A stretch of 64,000 nucleotides of DNA from Flavobacterium orientale. GTDB lineage: Bacteria > Bacteroidota > Bacteroidia > Flavobacteriales > Flavobacteriaceae. A model generated the notes under the pieces. That model ran no database searches. It saw only the letters and a program-made list of their open reading frames with translations, and was not told the origin of the DNA. Positions 35,213 through 44,977 of the stretch are shown piece by piece; within the stretch, counting starts at the first letter, position 1, and every line of letters begins with the position of its first letter. Both the position numbers and the translations under genes were made by a program. Location: contig NZ_BMFG01000001.1 of assembly GCF_014638005.1 (NCBI RefSeq), positions 450,421-514,420 of the forward strand, written 5' to 3'.

Positions 35213-36517
35213 ATGTTTTTGAAATTCCAAAACCACATTTCGTCTCATTTTCCTTTTCTTCAAAAGGCAAAAGTTCTAATCGCAGTAAGTGGTGGTTTGG
35301 ACAGTATGGTTTTGTTAGATTTAATTTCAAAAACGAGTATAGAATTTGCTGTTGCTCATTGCAATTTTCAACTTCGCAAAGACGAAAGTAATGAAGATGA
35401 AGATTTTGTGAAATCCTTTTGCCAAGAAAATTCCATTCAAGGTTTTTTTCAAAAATTTGATACCAAGCAATTTGCCGAAGACGAAAAATTATCGATTCAA
35501 GTCGCCGCCCGAAAGTTGCGATACGAATGGTTTTATGAATTGTTAGCAAGTGAAAAGTTTGATTTTGTTGCAACCGCTCATCATTTAGACGATCAACTGG
35601 AAACATTTTTAATCAATTTTTCGCGAGGAACCGGTTTAGATGGATTATGTGGAATTCCATCCCAAAATGATAAAATAATTCGTCCGTTATTGATTTTTTC
35701 CAGAGCAGAAATTGAAATTTTTGCAAAAGAAAATCAGTTGAAATGGAGAGAAGATTCCAGTAATGCTTCTGATAAATATATTCGGAATAAAATCCGTCAT
35801 CACGTTGTTCCAATTTTAAAAGAATTAAATCCGAGTTTTTTAGAATCGTTTGAAAATACCATTCAAAACCTCAATCAAGCTCAATCGTTGGTAGATGATG
35901 CTTCGCGAATTGTGTATAGAAAAATAGTTCAAGATGTTGATAATCAAAAGATTATTAATCTAAATGAATTGTTGCAACTTCCTAATTATCAAGCGTATTT
36001 GTATCAATGGTTGATGCCTTTCGGATTTTCAGCTTGGCAAGACATTTATGATTTGGTGGAAGCTCAATCCGGAAAACAAATTTTTTCGGAGCATTTCAGA
36101 TTAGTGAAAGATAGAGAAACACTGATTATTGAACCAAAATCGGATAAAATTTCTGATGAATATTGTATTAATATAAATCAATCAGAACTTAATTTTCCCT
36201 TAAAGTTGACGTTTTGTAACACAAGTGACATTACTATATCCGATGCAAAAACTATCTTTGTGGATGTAGATGCGTTAAAGTTTCCTTTAAAACTTCGTAA
36301 ATGGCAAGAAGGTGATTATTTTTACCCTTTTGGAATGAACGGAAAAAAGAAGTTGAGTAAATTTTTTAAAGATGAAAAATTTTCCATCATTGATAAAGAA
36401 AATACATGGCTTTTATGCTCTGATAATCAAATCGTTTGGCTTGTTGGCAAACGTATGGACGACAGATTTAAAGTAACCGAAAACACACAAACTATTTTAA
36501 AAATAGAAGTAATATAA
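35213..36517 (+). CDS. tilS: tRNA(Ile)-lysidine synthase TilS
   Basis: 434-aa enzyme that converts C34 of tRNA-Ile(CAU) to lysidine, essential for reading AUA. The ATP pyrophosphatase loop SGGLDS is at 26-31, followed by AHCNFQLRKDES, the catalytic segment ATAHHLDDQLETFLINFSRGTGLDGL and FLWREDSSN-like KWREDSSNASDKYIRNKIRH. A C-terminal TilS domain (KWQEGDYFYPFGMNGKKKLSKFFKDEK) completes it. Start: ATG at 35213 rather than a TTG two codons upstream. Its stop codon overlaps the dsbD start by one base. Confidence 0.95.
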   Translation: MFLKFQNHISSHFPFLQKAKVLIAVSGGLDSMVLLDLISKTSIEFAVAHCNFQLRKDESNEDEDFVKSFCQENSIQGFFQKFDTKQFAEDEKLSIQVAARKLRYEWFYELLASEKFDFVATAHHLDDQLETFLINFSRGTGLDGLCGIPSQNDKIIRPLLIFSRAEIEIFAKENQLKWREDSSNASDKYIRNKIRHHVVPILKELNPSFLESFENTIQNLNQAQSLVDDASRIVYRKIVQDVDNQKIINLNELLQLPNYQAYLYQWLMPFGFSAWQDIYDLVEAQSGKQIFSEHFRLVKDRETLIIEPKSDKISDEYCININQSELNFPLKLTFCNTSDITISDAKTIFVDVDALKFPLKLRKWQEGDYFYPFGMNGKKKLSKFFKDEKFSIIDKENTWLLCSDNQIVWLVGKRMDDRFKVTENTQTILKIEVI

Positions 36518-38511
36518 TGAAGAATTTAATTTTTACACTCCTTACCCTTTTTGCTTTTACTTTTTCGCAAGCTCAAATTTTAGATCCGGTAAAATGGAAA
36601 ACTTCCATTGAACAAAAATCGGAAACTGAATTTCTTTTAAAATTTGATGCTACCATTCAAAAGGATTGGCATATTTTTTCACAATTTACACCGGAAGGTG
36701 GCTCGCTTCCAACCATTTTCATTTACGAAAATTCTAAAGGTAATTATCAATTGGTAGGTAAAACAACTGAAAGTAAGTATAAAGTAAAATTTGAAGAAGT
36801 TTTTGGAGTTGATGAGTACTTGTTTGAAGGTTCTGCACAATTTCAGCAGTTAGTAAAAGTGACAAATCCTGCTTTAAAATCAATCAAAGTAGAGGTTGAA
36901 TACCAGGCTTGTTTGGAACAATGTATTCAACAATTTAAGAATTTTGAATTTCAATTACCACAAAAAGAAAGTGTTATAATCACGACTCAAACAGAAGATA
37001 CAATAACATCTGTAAAAGATGATATTCAAGAAAAATTGGAAAAAAAATTGGTTAAGGCCAAAAGTAATAAAGTAGAGAAAGAAGAAGAAAAGAAAGGTCT
37101 TTGGACAATATTTATCATCGCTTTTTTCTCCGGTTTTGCAGCATTATTGACTCCTTGTGTGTTTCCAATGATTCCTATGACGGTGAGTTATTTTACCAAA
37201 CAAAGTAAGGACAGAGCCAAAGGAATCAAAAATGCAATTTTCTACGGACTTTCCATTATCGTCATTTATGTAACGTTGGGTTCTGCCATAACAGCAATTT
37301 TTGGTGCAGATTCCTTAAATGAATTATCAACAAGTGTTGCTTTTAATGTCATTTTCTTTGCATTACTAGTCTTTTTTGCTGCGTCATTTTTAGGAGCATT
37401 TGAAATTGTTTTACCTAATTCTTGGGCAAATAAAGTAGATCGTCAAGCGGATAGAGGCGGAATCATCGGCATCTTTTTTATGGCATTAGCGTTAGCAATT
37501 GTTTCGTTTTCATGTACCGGACCAATTGTAGGAACGTTGATTGTTGAAGCAGCATCGAAAGGCGGAATTGCTCCAATCGTTGGTATGTTAGGCTTTTCAT
37601 CTGCTATTGCTTTACCATTTATGTTATTTGCTTTATTTCCGGGATGGATGAATTCCTTGCCAAAATCAGGTGGATGGTTAAACACCGTAAAAGTTTCATT
37701 AGGATTTTTAGAATTAGCTTTTGCGTTTAAATTTTTATCAAATGCCGATTTGGTTTTACAATTACATTGGTTTGAAAGGGAAACCTTTTTAGCGATTTGG
37801 ATTGCTGTTTTTGGAGCTTGGGCGTTGTATTTATTTGGTAAATTATCGTTGCCACACGATAGTCCGCTTACTCATATTTCCGTAGGAAGATTATTTATGG
37901 GATTGTTTGTGTTGAGTTTCACGATTTATATGGTTCCCGGACTTTGGGGAGCACCGTTAAAGATAATTTCCGGTTTTCCTCCACCATTGCATTATAGCGA
38001 AAGTCCAAATGGTGTTGGTGGTAGCGGAAGTACATTAGAATTAGGAGCCTTACCCAAAGGAGCTCATTCCGGACCGCACGGTATAATGGCTTTTCACGAT
38101 TATAAATATGGGTTGGCTTACGCAAAAGAAGTAAATAAACCTATTTTACTTGATTTTACCGGCTATGCTTGTGTGAATTGTCGTAAAATGGAAGATTATG
38201 TTTGGTCTGATCCCAAGATTCTTTCTATTTTAAAGAATGAAGTAGTTTTAATTTCTTTATATGTAGATGATAAAAAAGAATTGGCCGAAAATGAGAAGTA
38301 TGTTTCTAAAGAAACAGGAAAAAAAATAAAAACCATAGGAAACAAATGGAGCGATTTTCAAATTACCAAATATAAAGCCAATGCTCAGCCGTATTATTTA
38401 ATTTTGGATACGGATGGAAATACCATTTCTGATGACCCGGCAAGTTATGACCCGGACATCGATTTATATGAAAAATGGTTAAGAAGCGGAATTGACAAGT
38501 TTGTAAAATAA
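36517..38511 (+). CDS. dsbD: DsbD-type thiol:disulfide interchange protein
   Basis: 664-aa inner-membrane protein that carries electrons from cytoplasmic thioredoxin to the periplasm. Three parts: signal peptide and N-terminal DsbD-alpha domain (1-150; cysteines in YQACLEQC), eight-helix DsbD-beta domain (about 195-500; cysteines in LLTPCVFPMIPM and SFSCTGPIVG) and a C-terminal thioredoxin-like domain with CVNC in FTGYACVNCRKMED. The domain order and cysteines match full-length DsbD. Coupled to tilS by a one-base overlap and followed by a terminator; an unrelated function of the neighbours suggests only operon convenience. Confidence 0.95.
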   Translation: MKNLIFTLLTLFAFTFSQAQILDPVKWKTSIEQKSETEFLLKFDATIQKDWHIFSQFTPEGGSLPTIFIYENSKGNYQLVGKTTESKYKVKFEEVFGVDEYLFEGSAQFQQLVKVTNPALKSIKVEVEYQACLEQCIQQFKNFEFQLPQKESVIITTQTEDTITSVKDDIQEKLEKKLVKAKSNKVEKEEEKKGLWTIFIIAFFSGFAALLTPCVFPMIPMTVSYFTKQSKDRAKGIKNAIFYGLSIIVIYVTLGSAITAIFGADSLNELSTSVAFNVIFFALLVFFAASFLGAFEIVLPNSWANKVDRQADRGGIIGIFFMALALAIVSFSCTGPIVGTLIVEAASKGGIAPIVGMLGFSSAIALPFMLFALFPGWMNSLPKSGGWLNTVKVSLGFLELAFAFKFLSNADLVLQLHWFERETFLAIWIAVFGAWALYLFGKLSLPHDSPLTHISVGRLFMGLFVLSFTIYMVPGLWGAPLKIISGFPPPLHYSESPNGVGGSGSTLELGALPKGAHSGPHGIMAFHDYKYGLAYAKEVNKPILLDFTGYACVNCRKMEDYVWSDPKILSILKNEVVLISLYVDDKKELAENEKYVSKETGKKIKTIGNKWSDFQITKYKANAQPYYLILDTDGNTISDDPASYDPDIDLYEKWLRSGIDKFVK

Positions 38512-38514
38512 CAG

Positions 38515-38542
38515 AAAGGAGCCTAAAAAGCTCCTTTTTTTT
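38515..38542 (+). terminator. rho-independent terminator after dsbD
   Basis: 8-bp perfect stem AAAGGAGC with GCTCCTTT, 7-nt loop and a T run. It lies in the gap facing the convergent racemase gene. Confidence 0.85.
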
Positions 38543-39614
38543 ATTCCACAATTTTTTCAATGTAATCAGAATTCAAAAGTTGTAAAGCTCCCATATATCT
38601 TACTTTAAAAGATACCAAGTCACCAACAGAATAGTGATTTTCTGAATTAGAAATATCAACTACTAACATATCCGAACTTGCATCCACGATCGTGATATTT
38701 TCATCTTCAGTCTCCAAATATTGAGGTTGCATATCTAACAAACCAATGTCTAAAATGGCTCGAAGTGAAGTTCCACTCAAGTCTTCAATATTAGAAATAG
38801 AAAATGAATTTCCAGCCACATTTTCGCCTAATTCACCATCAGGAATATTCGGTTTTTGAGTGATTTCAATGATTTCGGCATATAATTTAAAAACATCGTT
38901 ATGCATGTTTTCAATGGTATCTCCCGTAAATAAATCTTTACCAAAAAACAAAGCTTCACCAATTCGAAAATGATTTACGGCCATCGGTCGTGCATTCTTT
39001 AAAATCAAAGGAACCGCCACCGAAGTTCCGCCCGAAACCCAAGGAATAGAAACGTTGAATTTTGCTTCAATCAATTGTTTGTATAAACTCAATTGAATCA
39101 ATTTGTCTTGCGTTGGCATTACGCCACTCAAACAATTTAAATTCGTACCAATTCCGCGAACTTCTATGTTTGGTAGTTGTAAAACTTCGCCATAAAATTG
39201 AATTAATTCTTCTCCCATCACACCTTCACGCAAATCGCCCATTTCAATCATAATGATGATTTTATGGATTTTATTTTGTCTAATCGCTTCTTCTGAAAGA
39301 AGTTTGATTGTGAAAATTTCAGTATTAAAACTCACATCGGCAAATTCAACAATTCGTTTGATGCTCAACTTTGCCGGCGGTTTGATGTAAACAGTTTGAA
39401 TAGCCGGATTAAGTTTTTTTACTTTTTTTAAATTGCTGATTCTGGAATCATGAATTTCAGTTGCACCAAGAGCAATTAACTCTTTCAAGTAGATTACATT
39501 TCCGCATAATAATTTAGAAACAACACCCCATTCTATATTTCTGGATTTGAATAAATCGTCCAGAAAACTATAATTTTCTTGAAGTTTTGATCGATATAAT
39601 TTGATAAATGCCAT
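38541..39614 (-). CDS. alanine/ornithine racemase-family PLP enzyme
   Basis: 357-aa fold type III PLP enzyme (alanine racemase barrel). The PLP lysine is in VVSKLLCGN near residue 35, and GIGTNLNCLSGVMPT, SGGTSVAVPLI and FRIGEALFFG match the ornithine-racemase-like (Orr/YhfX) branch, not canonical Alr. Substrate is not certain: ornithine, lysine or other basic amino acids are known for the branch. It is the last gene of a four-gene cassette and overlaps the alanine racemase stop by one base, so the two racemases should be made together. Confidence 0.87.
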   Translation of the reverse strand: MAFIKLYRSKLQENYSFLDDLFKSRNIEWGVVSKLLCGNVIYLKELIALGATEIHDSRISNLKKVKKLNPAIQTVYIKPPAKLSIKRIVEFADVSFNTEIFTIKLLSEEAIRQNKIHKIIIMIEMGDLREGVMGEELIQFYGEVLQLPNIEVRGIGTNLNCLSGVMPTQDKLIQLSLYKQLIEAKFNVSIPWVSGGTSVAVPLILKNARPMAVNHFRIGEALFFGKDLFTGDTIENMHNDVFKLYAEIIEITQKPNIPDGELGENVAGNSFSISNIEDLSGTSLRAILDIGLLDMQPQYLETEDENITIVDASSDMLVVDISNSENHYSVGDLVSFKVRYMGALQLLNSDYIEKIVE

Positions 39615-40765
39615 TAGATTAAAATTTTTCTGGGAATTGATTTTGAAATTCTCGTGAGTAATTCATAATTTAATTGATTACTGTTTTCGCTAAACGAAGC
39701 TACCGAAACATCAATTTTTTCTTGGCTTCCGATGAGAATTACTTCATCGCCAATTTGAATGGAAGGAATATCCGAAACATCCACCAACATCATATTCATG
39801 TTAACCGTTCCCACCACCATACATCGATGTTGATTGATGATCACTCGACCTTTATTGCTAAGCGAACGACTGTAACCGTGAGCATAACCAATTGGAATAG
39901 TAGCAATTTTCATTTTTTCTTTCGCCATAAAACTCGTTCCGTAACCAATGAATTCGCACGCATCAATTTTTTTAATACTCATCACCTGACTTTTCCACGA
40001 GATTACTCTTTTTAACGGATCAATTTTCTTCTTTTTGGAGGAAATATAACTGGCAAAAACTTCAGGACTTGGCCATAATCCATATTGCATAATTCCGATG
40101 CGAACCATATCCATTCTGGTTTCAGGAAACATAATTGAAGCGGCTGAACAAGCGGAATGTTTCATTTTCGGGATTAAATTTTTCACACAGAAATAAGCAT
40201 ATATTTTTTCAAATCGCTCAATTTGTTGTTTGACTCTAAAGTAATTTGACATACTTTCTGCTCCTGCAAAATGAGTGCATAATCCTTTGAATTCGATATA
40301 ATTTTCTTCTTTTTTTAGAAGAGAAATTAAACTGTTTAATTCATTTTGAACAAAACCGGTTCGATTCATACCGGTCTCCACTTCAATGTGAACGATGGCT
40401 TTTTTGTTTAACTTTTTACTGATTTTAATGGCTGAGTCTATCCTTTTTTTATCAAATACAAAAAATTCAATGTCATTTTGAATAACCCATTCCATTAATT
40501 CATCCGAAACAAATCCCATAATCAAAATGGTAACTTTTTTAGGAAGTTGTTTTTTAACGAGTTGAGCTTCGGCAACATCAAAAACAGAAAAATGTGAAAC
40601 ACCAGATTTGTGAGCCATTGTGACAAATTCTTCAATGCCGTGACCATACGCATTTCCTTTTACAACAGAAGAAAGAATGACGTTTTTGCCATACATTTTC
40701 TTAAGAAAAAGTAAGTTATTTTGATATGAATCGGGATTAAGCTCGATAACCGAATTAGTGTGCAT
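39614..40765 (-). CDS. alr: alanine racemase
   Basis: 383-aa fold type III PLP racemase. The catalytic lysine lies in SVVKGNAYGHG (about residue 38) and the catalytic tyrosine in IGYGTSFMAKE; MVRIGIMQYGLWPS and the C-terminal beta domain (IPIGYAHGYSRSLSNKGRV) are standard. In many Bacteroidota D-Ala for the wall comes from a MurF-Alr fusion, so this stand-alone copy may be an accessory racemase, an inference to be tested. It overlaps the upstream amidohydrolase gene by 11 bp and the downstream racemase gene by one base. Confidence 0.9.
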   Translation of the reverse strand: MHTNSVIELNPDSYQNNLLFLKKMYGKNVILSSVVKGNAYGHGIEEFVTMAHKSGVSHFSVFDVAEAQLVKKQLPKKVTILIMGFVSDELMEWVIQNDIEFFVFDKKRIDSAIKISKKLNKKAIVHIEVETGMNRTGFVQNELNSLISLLKKEENYIEFKGLCTHFAGAESMSNYFRVKQQIERFEKIYAYFCVKNLIPKMKHSACSAASIMFPETRMDMVRIGIMQYGLWPSPEVFASYISSKKKKIDPLKRVISWKSQVMSIKKIDACEFIGYGTSFMAKEKMKIATIPIGYAHGYSRSLSNKGRVIINQHRCMVVGTVNMNMMLVDVSDIPSIQIGDEVILIGSQEKIDVSVASFSENSNQLNYELLTRISKSIPRKILI

Positions 40766-41909
40766 GATTAATTTCCTTACTGATTTGATGAAATAATTTT
40801 ACGCCGGTTGAGATAATTTCATCCGGAAAATCATAATCCGAATGATGCAAAGCCGGAGAATCTTTTCCAGCTCCAAGTCCAAACATTGCTCCATTGTAAA
40901 GCTGTGTGAACAATCCAAAATCTTCACCCCAACTAAAAGGAGTATCTTTTTCAAGTACATTTAATCCTAAAATTTTTGAAGCATTTTTGATGAAATTGTT
41001 CGCATCAGCATTATTTTCATTGGCTTGAAAAGATTCTGTCCATTTAATTTTAAATTCTAATTGATACTTTTTTGCTATTTCTTCTGTCAAGTTTTCCAAT
41101 TTTTTTGAAAGTCTTTCCATTTCTTTATTGGTTTGACAACGAATAGTAAAATGAACTTCACCTTTGCCTGCCGAAACTCCATATGCTTTTTCACCTAACG
41201 AAATGTAAATAGGAGTAAGGATTGAGAAGTTAGGTTTTGTTTTATCTACTTGATTTTTTTTATCAAATTGTTGAATAATTGATGCAATTGCTAATGCCGG
41301 ATTAATGCCATTTTCAGGTTCGGCAGCGTGAGCAATTTTACCTTGCAATCGGATAATCATACTTTTTACAGCACACGAAAAAGTACCGTCTTTCACAACA
41401 ATTTGATTTTTTGTAAAACCGGGTAAGTTGTGCAAAGCAAAAACATAATCGGGTTTGTAGTTTTTAAAATTGTCATCATTGGCTACTTTTTCTGCACCGG
41501 AACCATTTTCTTCGGCAGGTTGAAATAATAAAATTACGTTTCCTTTTTCCGGTCGTTGATGATGTAATTCGCTCGCCAATCCGCACAAAATAGCCATATG
41601 ACCATCGTGTCCGCACTTATGTGAAATAGTATTTTTTACTGATTTATGTTCAAACGAATTTGTTTCTTTTATTGGTAAAGCATCCAATTCACATCGAAAT
41701 AAAATTGATTTTCCTTCTTCAGCACCTTTGTAAACAGCGATAATTCCGGTTCCGCCAACATTGGTTTGCATTTCATCGGGTGGATATTGTTCGAAAAATG
41801 AAACAATTCTTTTTGCAGTTTCTATCTCTTTTCCTGACAATTCAGGATTTTTATGTAGTTCTTTTCGAAAACGAATGAGTGATTCCAGTCGTTGGTTTAA
41901 ATTTTCCAT
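40755..41909 (-). CDS. M20 family amidohydrolase (N-acyl-amino acid hydrolase)
   Basis: 384-aa metallo-amidohydrolase of the M20D type. Metal ligands are visible in SHKCGHDGHMAILCGLA, FQPAEENGSGAEKV and HHSDYDFPDE, and the lid dimerisation domain sits at about 180-290 (HAAEPENGINPALAIASIIQQ). The family includes N-acetyl-L-amino acid, hippurate and N-acetyl-diaminopimelate deacylases. Placed between a GNAT gene and two racemase genes, so it probably frees amino acids from N-acyl forms before racemisation or the reverse. Overlaps alr by 11 bp; starts 5 bp after the GNAT stop. Confidence 0.92.
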   Translation of the reverse strand: MENLNQRLESLIRFRKELHKNPELSGKEIETAKRIVSFFEQYPPDEMQTNVGGTGIIAVYKGAEEGKSILFRCELDALPIKETNSFEHKSVKNTISHKCGHDGHMAILCGLASELHHQRPEKGNVILLFQPAEENGSGAEKVANDDNFKNYKPDYVFALHNLPGFTKNQIVVKDGTFSCAVKSMIIRLQGKIAHAAEPENGINPALAIASIIQQFDKKNQVDKTKPNFSILTPIYISLGEKAYGVSAGKGEVHFTIRCQTNKEMERLSKKLENLTEEIAKKYQLEFKIKWTESFQANENNADANNFIKNASKILGLNVLEKDTPFSWGEDFGLFTQLYNGAMFGLGAGKDSPALHHSDYDFPDEIISTGVKLFHQISKEINHAH

Positions 41910-41914
41910 AACGA

Positions 41915-42349
41915 TTATTTGGTTAACCTCATTTCTAAATATTTGTTGGTAAAACCCAACTTTTTATACAAATGAAAAGCCGGATTATCGGGTTCAACGT
42001 GCAGTGCAATGGAACCACTAGTGGAATCAATTGCTTTTTGCATTAATTTTTTTCCGTAACCTTTTCCGCGTAGCGAATTATCAACAGCGATGTAAACCAA
42101 AATATTTTCAGGAATATAATCTTTCATACCGGTGTTGTTCAAAATAACGACACCAACAATTTTATTTTCATCCAAACCAACAACGATAGTGCCGCCTTTG
42201 GACGGATTCATCACATAGTCGATGCATTTCAAAATATCTTCGGTTTTATCGCCATATTGTTCCAAATGAGTGAATAAAAATTCAGCAATTACTTTTGGAG
42301 AATAAGTTGGATGATTTCCTGTTTGAGCGGTAATGAGTATAAATTCCAT
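41915..42349 (-). CDS. GNAT family N-acetyltransferase
   Basis: 144-aa acetyltransferase with the acetyl-CoA binding motif A at LRGKGYGKKLMQKAI and motif B at NPAFHLYKKLGFTNKYLEMRL. As the first gene of the racemase-amidohydrolase cassette, it could acetylate the amino group of the amino acids handled by the next enzymes or act as a detoxifier. Substrate unknown. Preceded by a 274-bp gap without a convincing gene but with a good -7 box about 220 bp upstream. Confidence 0.9.
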   Translation of the reverse strand: MEFILITAQTGNHPTYSPKVIAEFLFTHLEQYGDKTEDILKCIDYVMNPSKGGTIVVGLDENKIVGVVILNNTGMKDYIPENILVYIAVDNSLRGKGYGKKLMQKAIDSTSGSIALHVEPDNPAFHLYKKLGFTNKYLEMRLTK

Positions 42350-42371
42350 AATTCATTTCTATTAAAAATTC

Positions 42372-42400
42372 AAAGACAAATTGTCTTTTTTATTTTTTTT
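42372..42400 (+). terminator. hairpin with T run upstream of the GNAT gene
   Basis: AAAGACA and TGTCTTT flank a 3-nt loop, followed on the plus strand by a T-rich tract. No plus-strand gene ends here, so this may be a leftover of a lost gene or a leader structure. The surrounding 42350-42623 gap also contains a 38-codon plus-strand stretch of coding-like sequence (see findings). Confidence 0.4.
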
Positions 42401-42566
42401 AAATTTGATTATTTATGCCGTAATTGGGATTTTCCCAAGGCAGATGAACAGTTAAAACTGTTGCTTGATTTTAAGAAGATTTCCTTTGTTGGAAATCAAA
42501 AATTTGGATTAGTAGAATGAATGAAAATATCAATGAGTTAATCCAAACAAATCAATTTGACGGTTG

Positions 42567-42574
42567 CAAAGGTA
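42567..42574 (-). promoter_or_regulatory. -7 box TACCTTTG of the racemase cassette
   Basis: Minus-strand match to TAnnTTTG. The transcript would have a leader of about 210 nt before the GNAT start at 42349, unusually long for this window. Confidence 0.4.
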
Positions 42575-42623
42575 CGAAATTAAAAAGGAATGATATTTTT
42601 TGACTAAAATCAATCAGGAATAA

Positions 42624-43358
42624 TTACTCTGTTGGATTGTTTTTTTTAGTTAAATCAAAATTATGAAATACCAACAATTGAAGGTTGTGATTCATTCTAA
42701 AGCTAAATTCGGTATTCGATTCAATGAGTTGATTCATATAGGCTAATTGAAATGTCATGTTCTTTGTTTGATAGCCAAAACCAAGCGAAATTCTGTTTTG
42801 GTCCAATCGGAAATTGTTTTTAATTTCATGTCCGGCATTAAACAAAATTTCATCAGAAGCAACCGCAAACCAGTTACCGGGCTTGTCTGTCGTAAAGAAA
42901 TAGCGTGATTGAAATAAATATCGAAATCTATAATTAAAGTTGAATTCATTTTGTAAAAAATCATCAACTATTACACCTCTAAATCTGGCTTCGTATCGTA
43001 TTCTATGAAAGAAATTAAACGAATTTTTTTTGTGACTAAAAGTTGATTGTCCAAAAATACGGTGTTCAGGTCTATAGGTGTCATTTCCTTCAGAAGGATA
43101 AAACCAAGCATGAGCATAACCAAGCGTAGTTGTAGTTTTAAATTTGTTGTCAAAATGATAAGTCAATCCGGTTCTTGCAATAAAAAAACTTTCAGGAACC
43201 CAATGAAAATCATTCCAAATTGAGATTGGTTTTGAGATTTTAGTTTGCGTTAAATATCCTATCCAATATTGTCTTTTTTCAGTTGTAATTTTTTGTGAAA
43301 AAACAATTTGTGAAGTAAATAATACAATCGTGAAAATTGAAATTTTATAAAATTTCAT
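42624..43358 (-). CDS. DUF2490 outer-membrane beta-barrel protein
   Basis: 244-aa exported protein: signal peptide MKFYKISIFTIVLFTSQIVFSQ then alternating amphipathic strands rich in Phe/Tyr/Trp (RQYWIGYLTQTKISKPISIWND, YFFTTDKPGNWFAVASDEI, RISLGFGYQTKNMTFQLAYMNQL). This is the DUF2490 pattern, a barrel of unknown role widespread in Bacteroidota. It is divergent from yifB with an 82-bp gap. Confidence 0.85.
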   Translation of the reverse strand: MKFYKISIFTIVLFTSQIVFSQKITTEKRQYWIGYLTQTKISKPISIWNDFHWVPESFFIARTGLTYHFDNKFKTTTTLGYAHAWFYPSEGNDTYRPEHRIFGQSTFSHKKNSFNFFHRIRYEARFRGVIVDDFLQNEFNFNYRFRYLFQSRYFFTTDKPGNWFAVASDEILFNAGHEIKNNFRLDQNRISLGFGYQTKNMTFQLAYMNQLIESNTEFSFRMNHNLQLLVFHNFDLTKKNNPTE

Positions 43359-43440
43359 GATTTAGTTAAAAATATTTTTTAAAAATACTTCATTTCTATC
43401 AATGAATTTGTGATATTTGTCATAGATAAATTTATACGCC

Positions 43441-44976
43441 ATGTTAGTTAAAGTATTTGGAAGTGCCGTTTTTGGTGTGGAAGCCACAACCATTACCGTA
43501 GAAGTAAACATTGATAAAGGAGTGGGTTACCACTTGGTAGGATTACCTGATAATGCCATCAAAGAAAGCAGTTATCGCATTGCTGCAGCTCTCAAAAACA
43601 ACGGATATTATTTACCCGGAAAAAAAATTACCATCAACATGGCTCCGGCCGATTTACGAAAAGAAGGTTCTGCTTATGACCTTACTTTGGCTGTTGGTAT
43701 TTTGGTGGCTTCAAGTCAAATAAAAGTTGAAGAATTAGACCGTTATGTCATAATGGGTGAACTCTCATTAGATGGAGGTTTACAACCAATTAAAGGTGCT
43801 TTGTCAATTGCTATAAAAGCGAAAGAAGAAGGTTTCAAAGGATTTATTCTTCCCATTCAAAATGTAAAAGAAGCCGCTATTGTAGAAGGTTTAGATGTTT
43901 ATGGTGTTGAAAATGTTTTGCAAGTCATTGATTTTTTTGAAGGAAGAGGTAATTTGCAACCCACAATTATTGATACACAAACCGAATTTTCTCGTACGCT
44001 AGAATTTCCTGAATTTGATTTTTCGGATGTAAAAGGACAAGAAAGTATTAAGAGATGTATGGAAATTGCCGCTGCAGGTGGACACAATATTATTCTCATT
44101 GGTCCGCCGGGTTCGGGGAAAACAATGCTAGCGAAAAGATTACCAAGTATTTTGCCACCTATGACAATGAAAGAAGCTTTGGAAACCACAAAGATTCATT
44201 CGGTTGCAGGAAAAACAAAAGAAGCCGGATTGATGAGTCAGCGACCGTTCCGGAGTCCGCATCACACAGCTTCAAGTGTTTCCTTAGTTGGTGGTGGTAG
44301 TTATCCACAACCTGGCGAAATTTCATTGGCACATAATGGTGTTTTATTTCTGGATGAATTGCCTGAATTCAAAAGAGAAGTTTTGGAAGTGATGCGTCAA
44401 CCGTTAGAGGATAGAGAAGTGACCATCTCCAGAGCTAAATTTACAATTACATATCCTTCATCGTTTATGTTGGTTGCCAGTATGAATCCAAGTCCGGGAG
44501 GTTATTTTAATGATCCGGATGCTCCGGTGAGTTCATCTCCGGCTGAAATGCAACGCTATTTAAGTAAAATTTCAGGACCCCTATTAGATCGAATTGATAT
44601 TCATATTGAAGTTAATCCGGTTCCTTTTGAAAAGTTAACTGAAAAGCAAAAAGCAGAGAGTAGTGTAGAAATTAGAAAACGGGTTACACATGCCAGAGAA
44701 ATACAATCGCAACGCTTTGAAAATTTGGAAAATCTTCATTACAATGCTCAAATGGGAAGCAAACACATCAGAGAATTTTGTGTGTTGGATGATGCTTCAT
44801 TAAGCTTGTTAAAAACAGCTATGGAGCGGTTGAATTTATCAGCCAGAGCGTATGACCGAATTCTGAAAGTGGCACGAACTATTGCAGATTTAGAAGCTTC
44901 GGAGCCTATTAAACCGAATCATATTGCTGAAGCAATTCAATACAGGAGTTTGGATAGAGAAGGGTGGTTGGGGTAG
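43441..44976 (+). CDS. YifB/ComM-family Mg chelatase-like AAA ATPase
   Basis: 511-aa protein: an N-terminal Lon-protease-like domain (about 20-170: [24 protein letters not shown]), an AAA+ Mg-chelatase domain with Walker [15 protein letters not shown] and Walker [12 protein letters not shown], and a C-terminal Mg-chelatase subdomain ([19 protein letters not shown]). Members such as ComM act in natural transformation as branch-migration helicases. Note the zinc-finger cysteines of some relatives are not evident. Single gene; its stop nearly abuts the convergent HMG-CoA synthase stop (2 bp). Confidence 0.93.
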   Translation: MLVKVFGSAVFGVEATTITVEVNIDKGVGYHLVGLPDNAIKESSYRIAAALKNNGYYLPGKKITINMAPADLRKEGSAYDLTLAVGILVASSQIKVEELDRYVIMGELSLDGGLQPIKGALSIAIKAKEEGFKGFILPIQNVKEAAIVEGLDVYGVENVLQVIDFFEGRGNLQPTIIDTQTEFSRTLEFPEFDFSDVKGQESIKRCMEIAAAGGHNIILIGPPGSGKTMLAKRLPSILPPMTMKEALETTKIHSVAGKTKEAGLMSQRPFRSPHHTASSVSLVGGGSYPQPGEISLAHNGVLFLDELPEFKREVLEVMRQPLEDREVTISRAKFTITYPSSFMLVASMNPSPGGYFNDPDAPVSSSPAEMQRYLSKISGPLLDRIDIHIEVNPVPFEKLTEKQKAESSVEIRKRVTHAREIQSQRFENLENLHYNAQMGSKHIREFCVLDDASLSLLKTAMERLNLSARAYDRILKVARTIADLEASEPIKPNHIAEAIQYRSLDREGWLG

Positions 44977-44977
44977 T

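Noticed and set aside
42311..42520. 69-codon plus-strand ORF as a real gene
   Set aside because: Its first third is antisense to the GNAT gene and passes through a hairpin and T run; only a possible gene remnant is claimed for the end.
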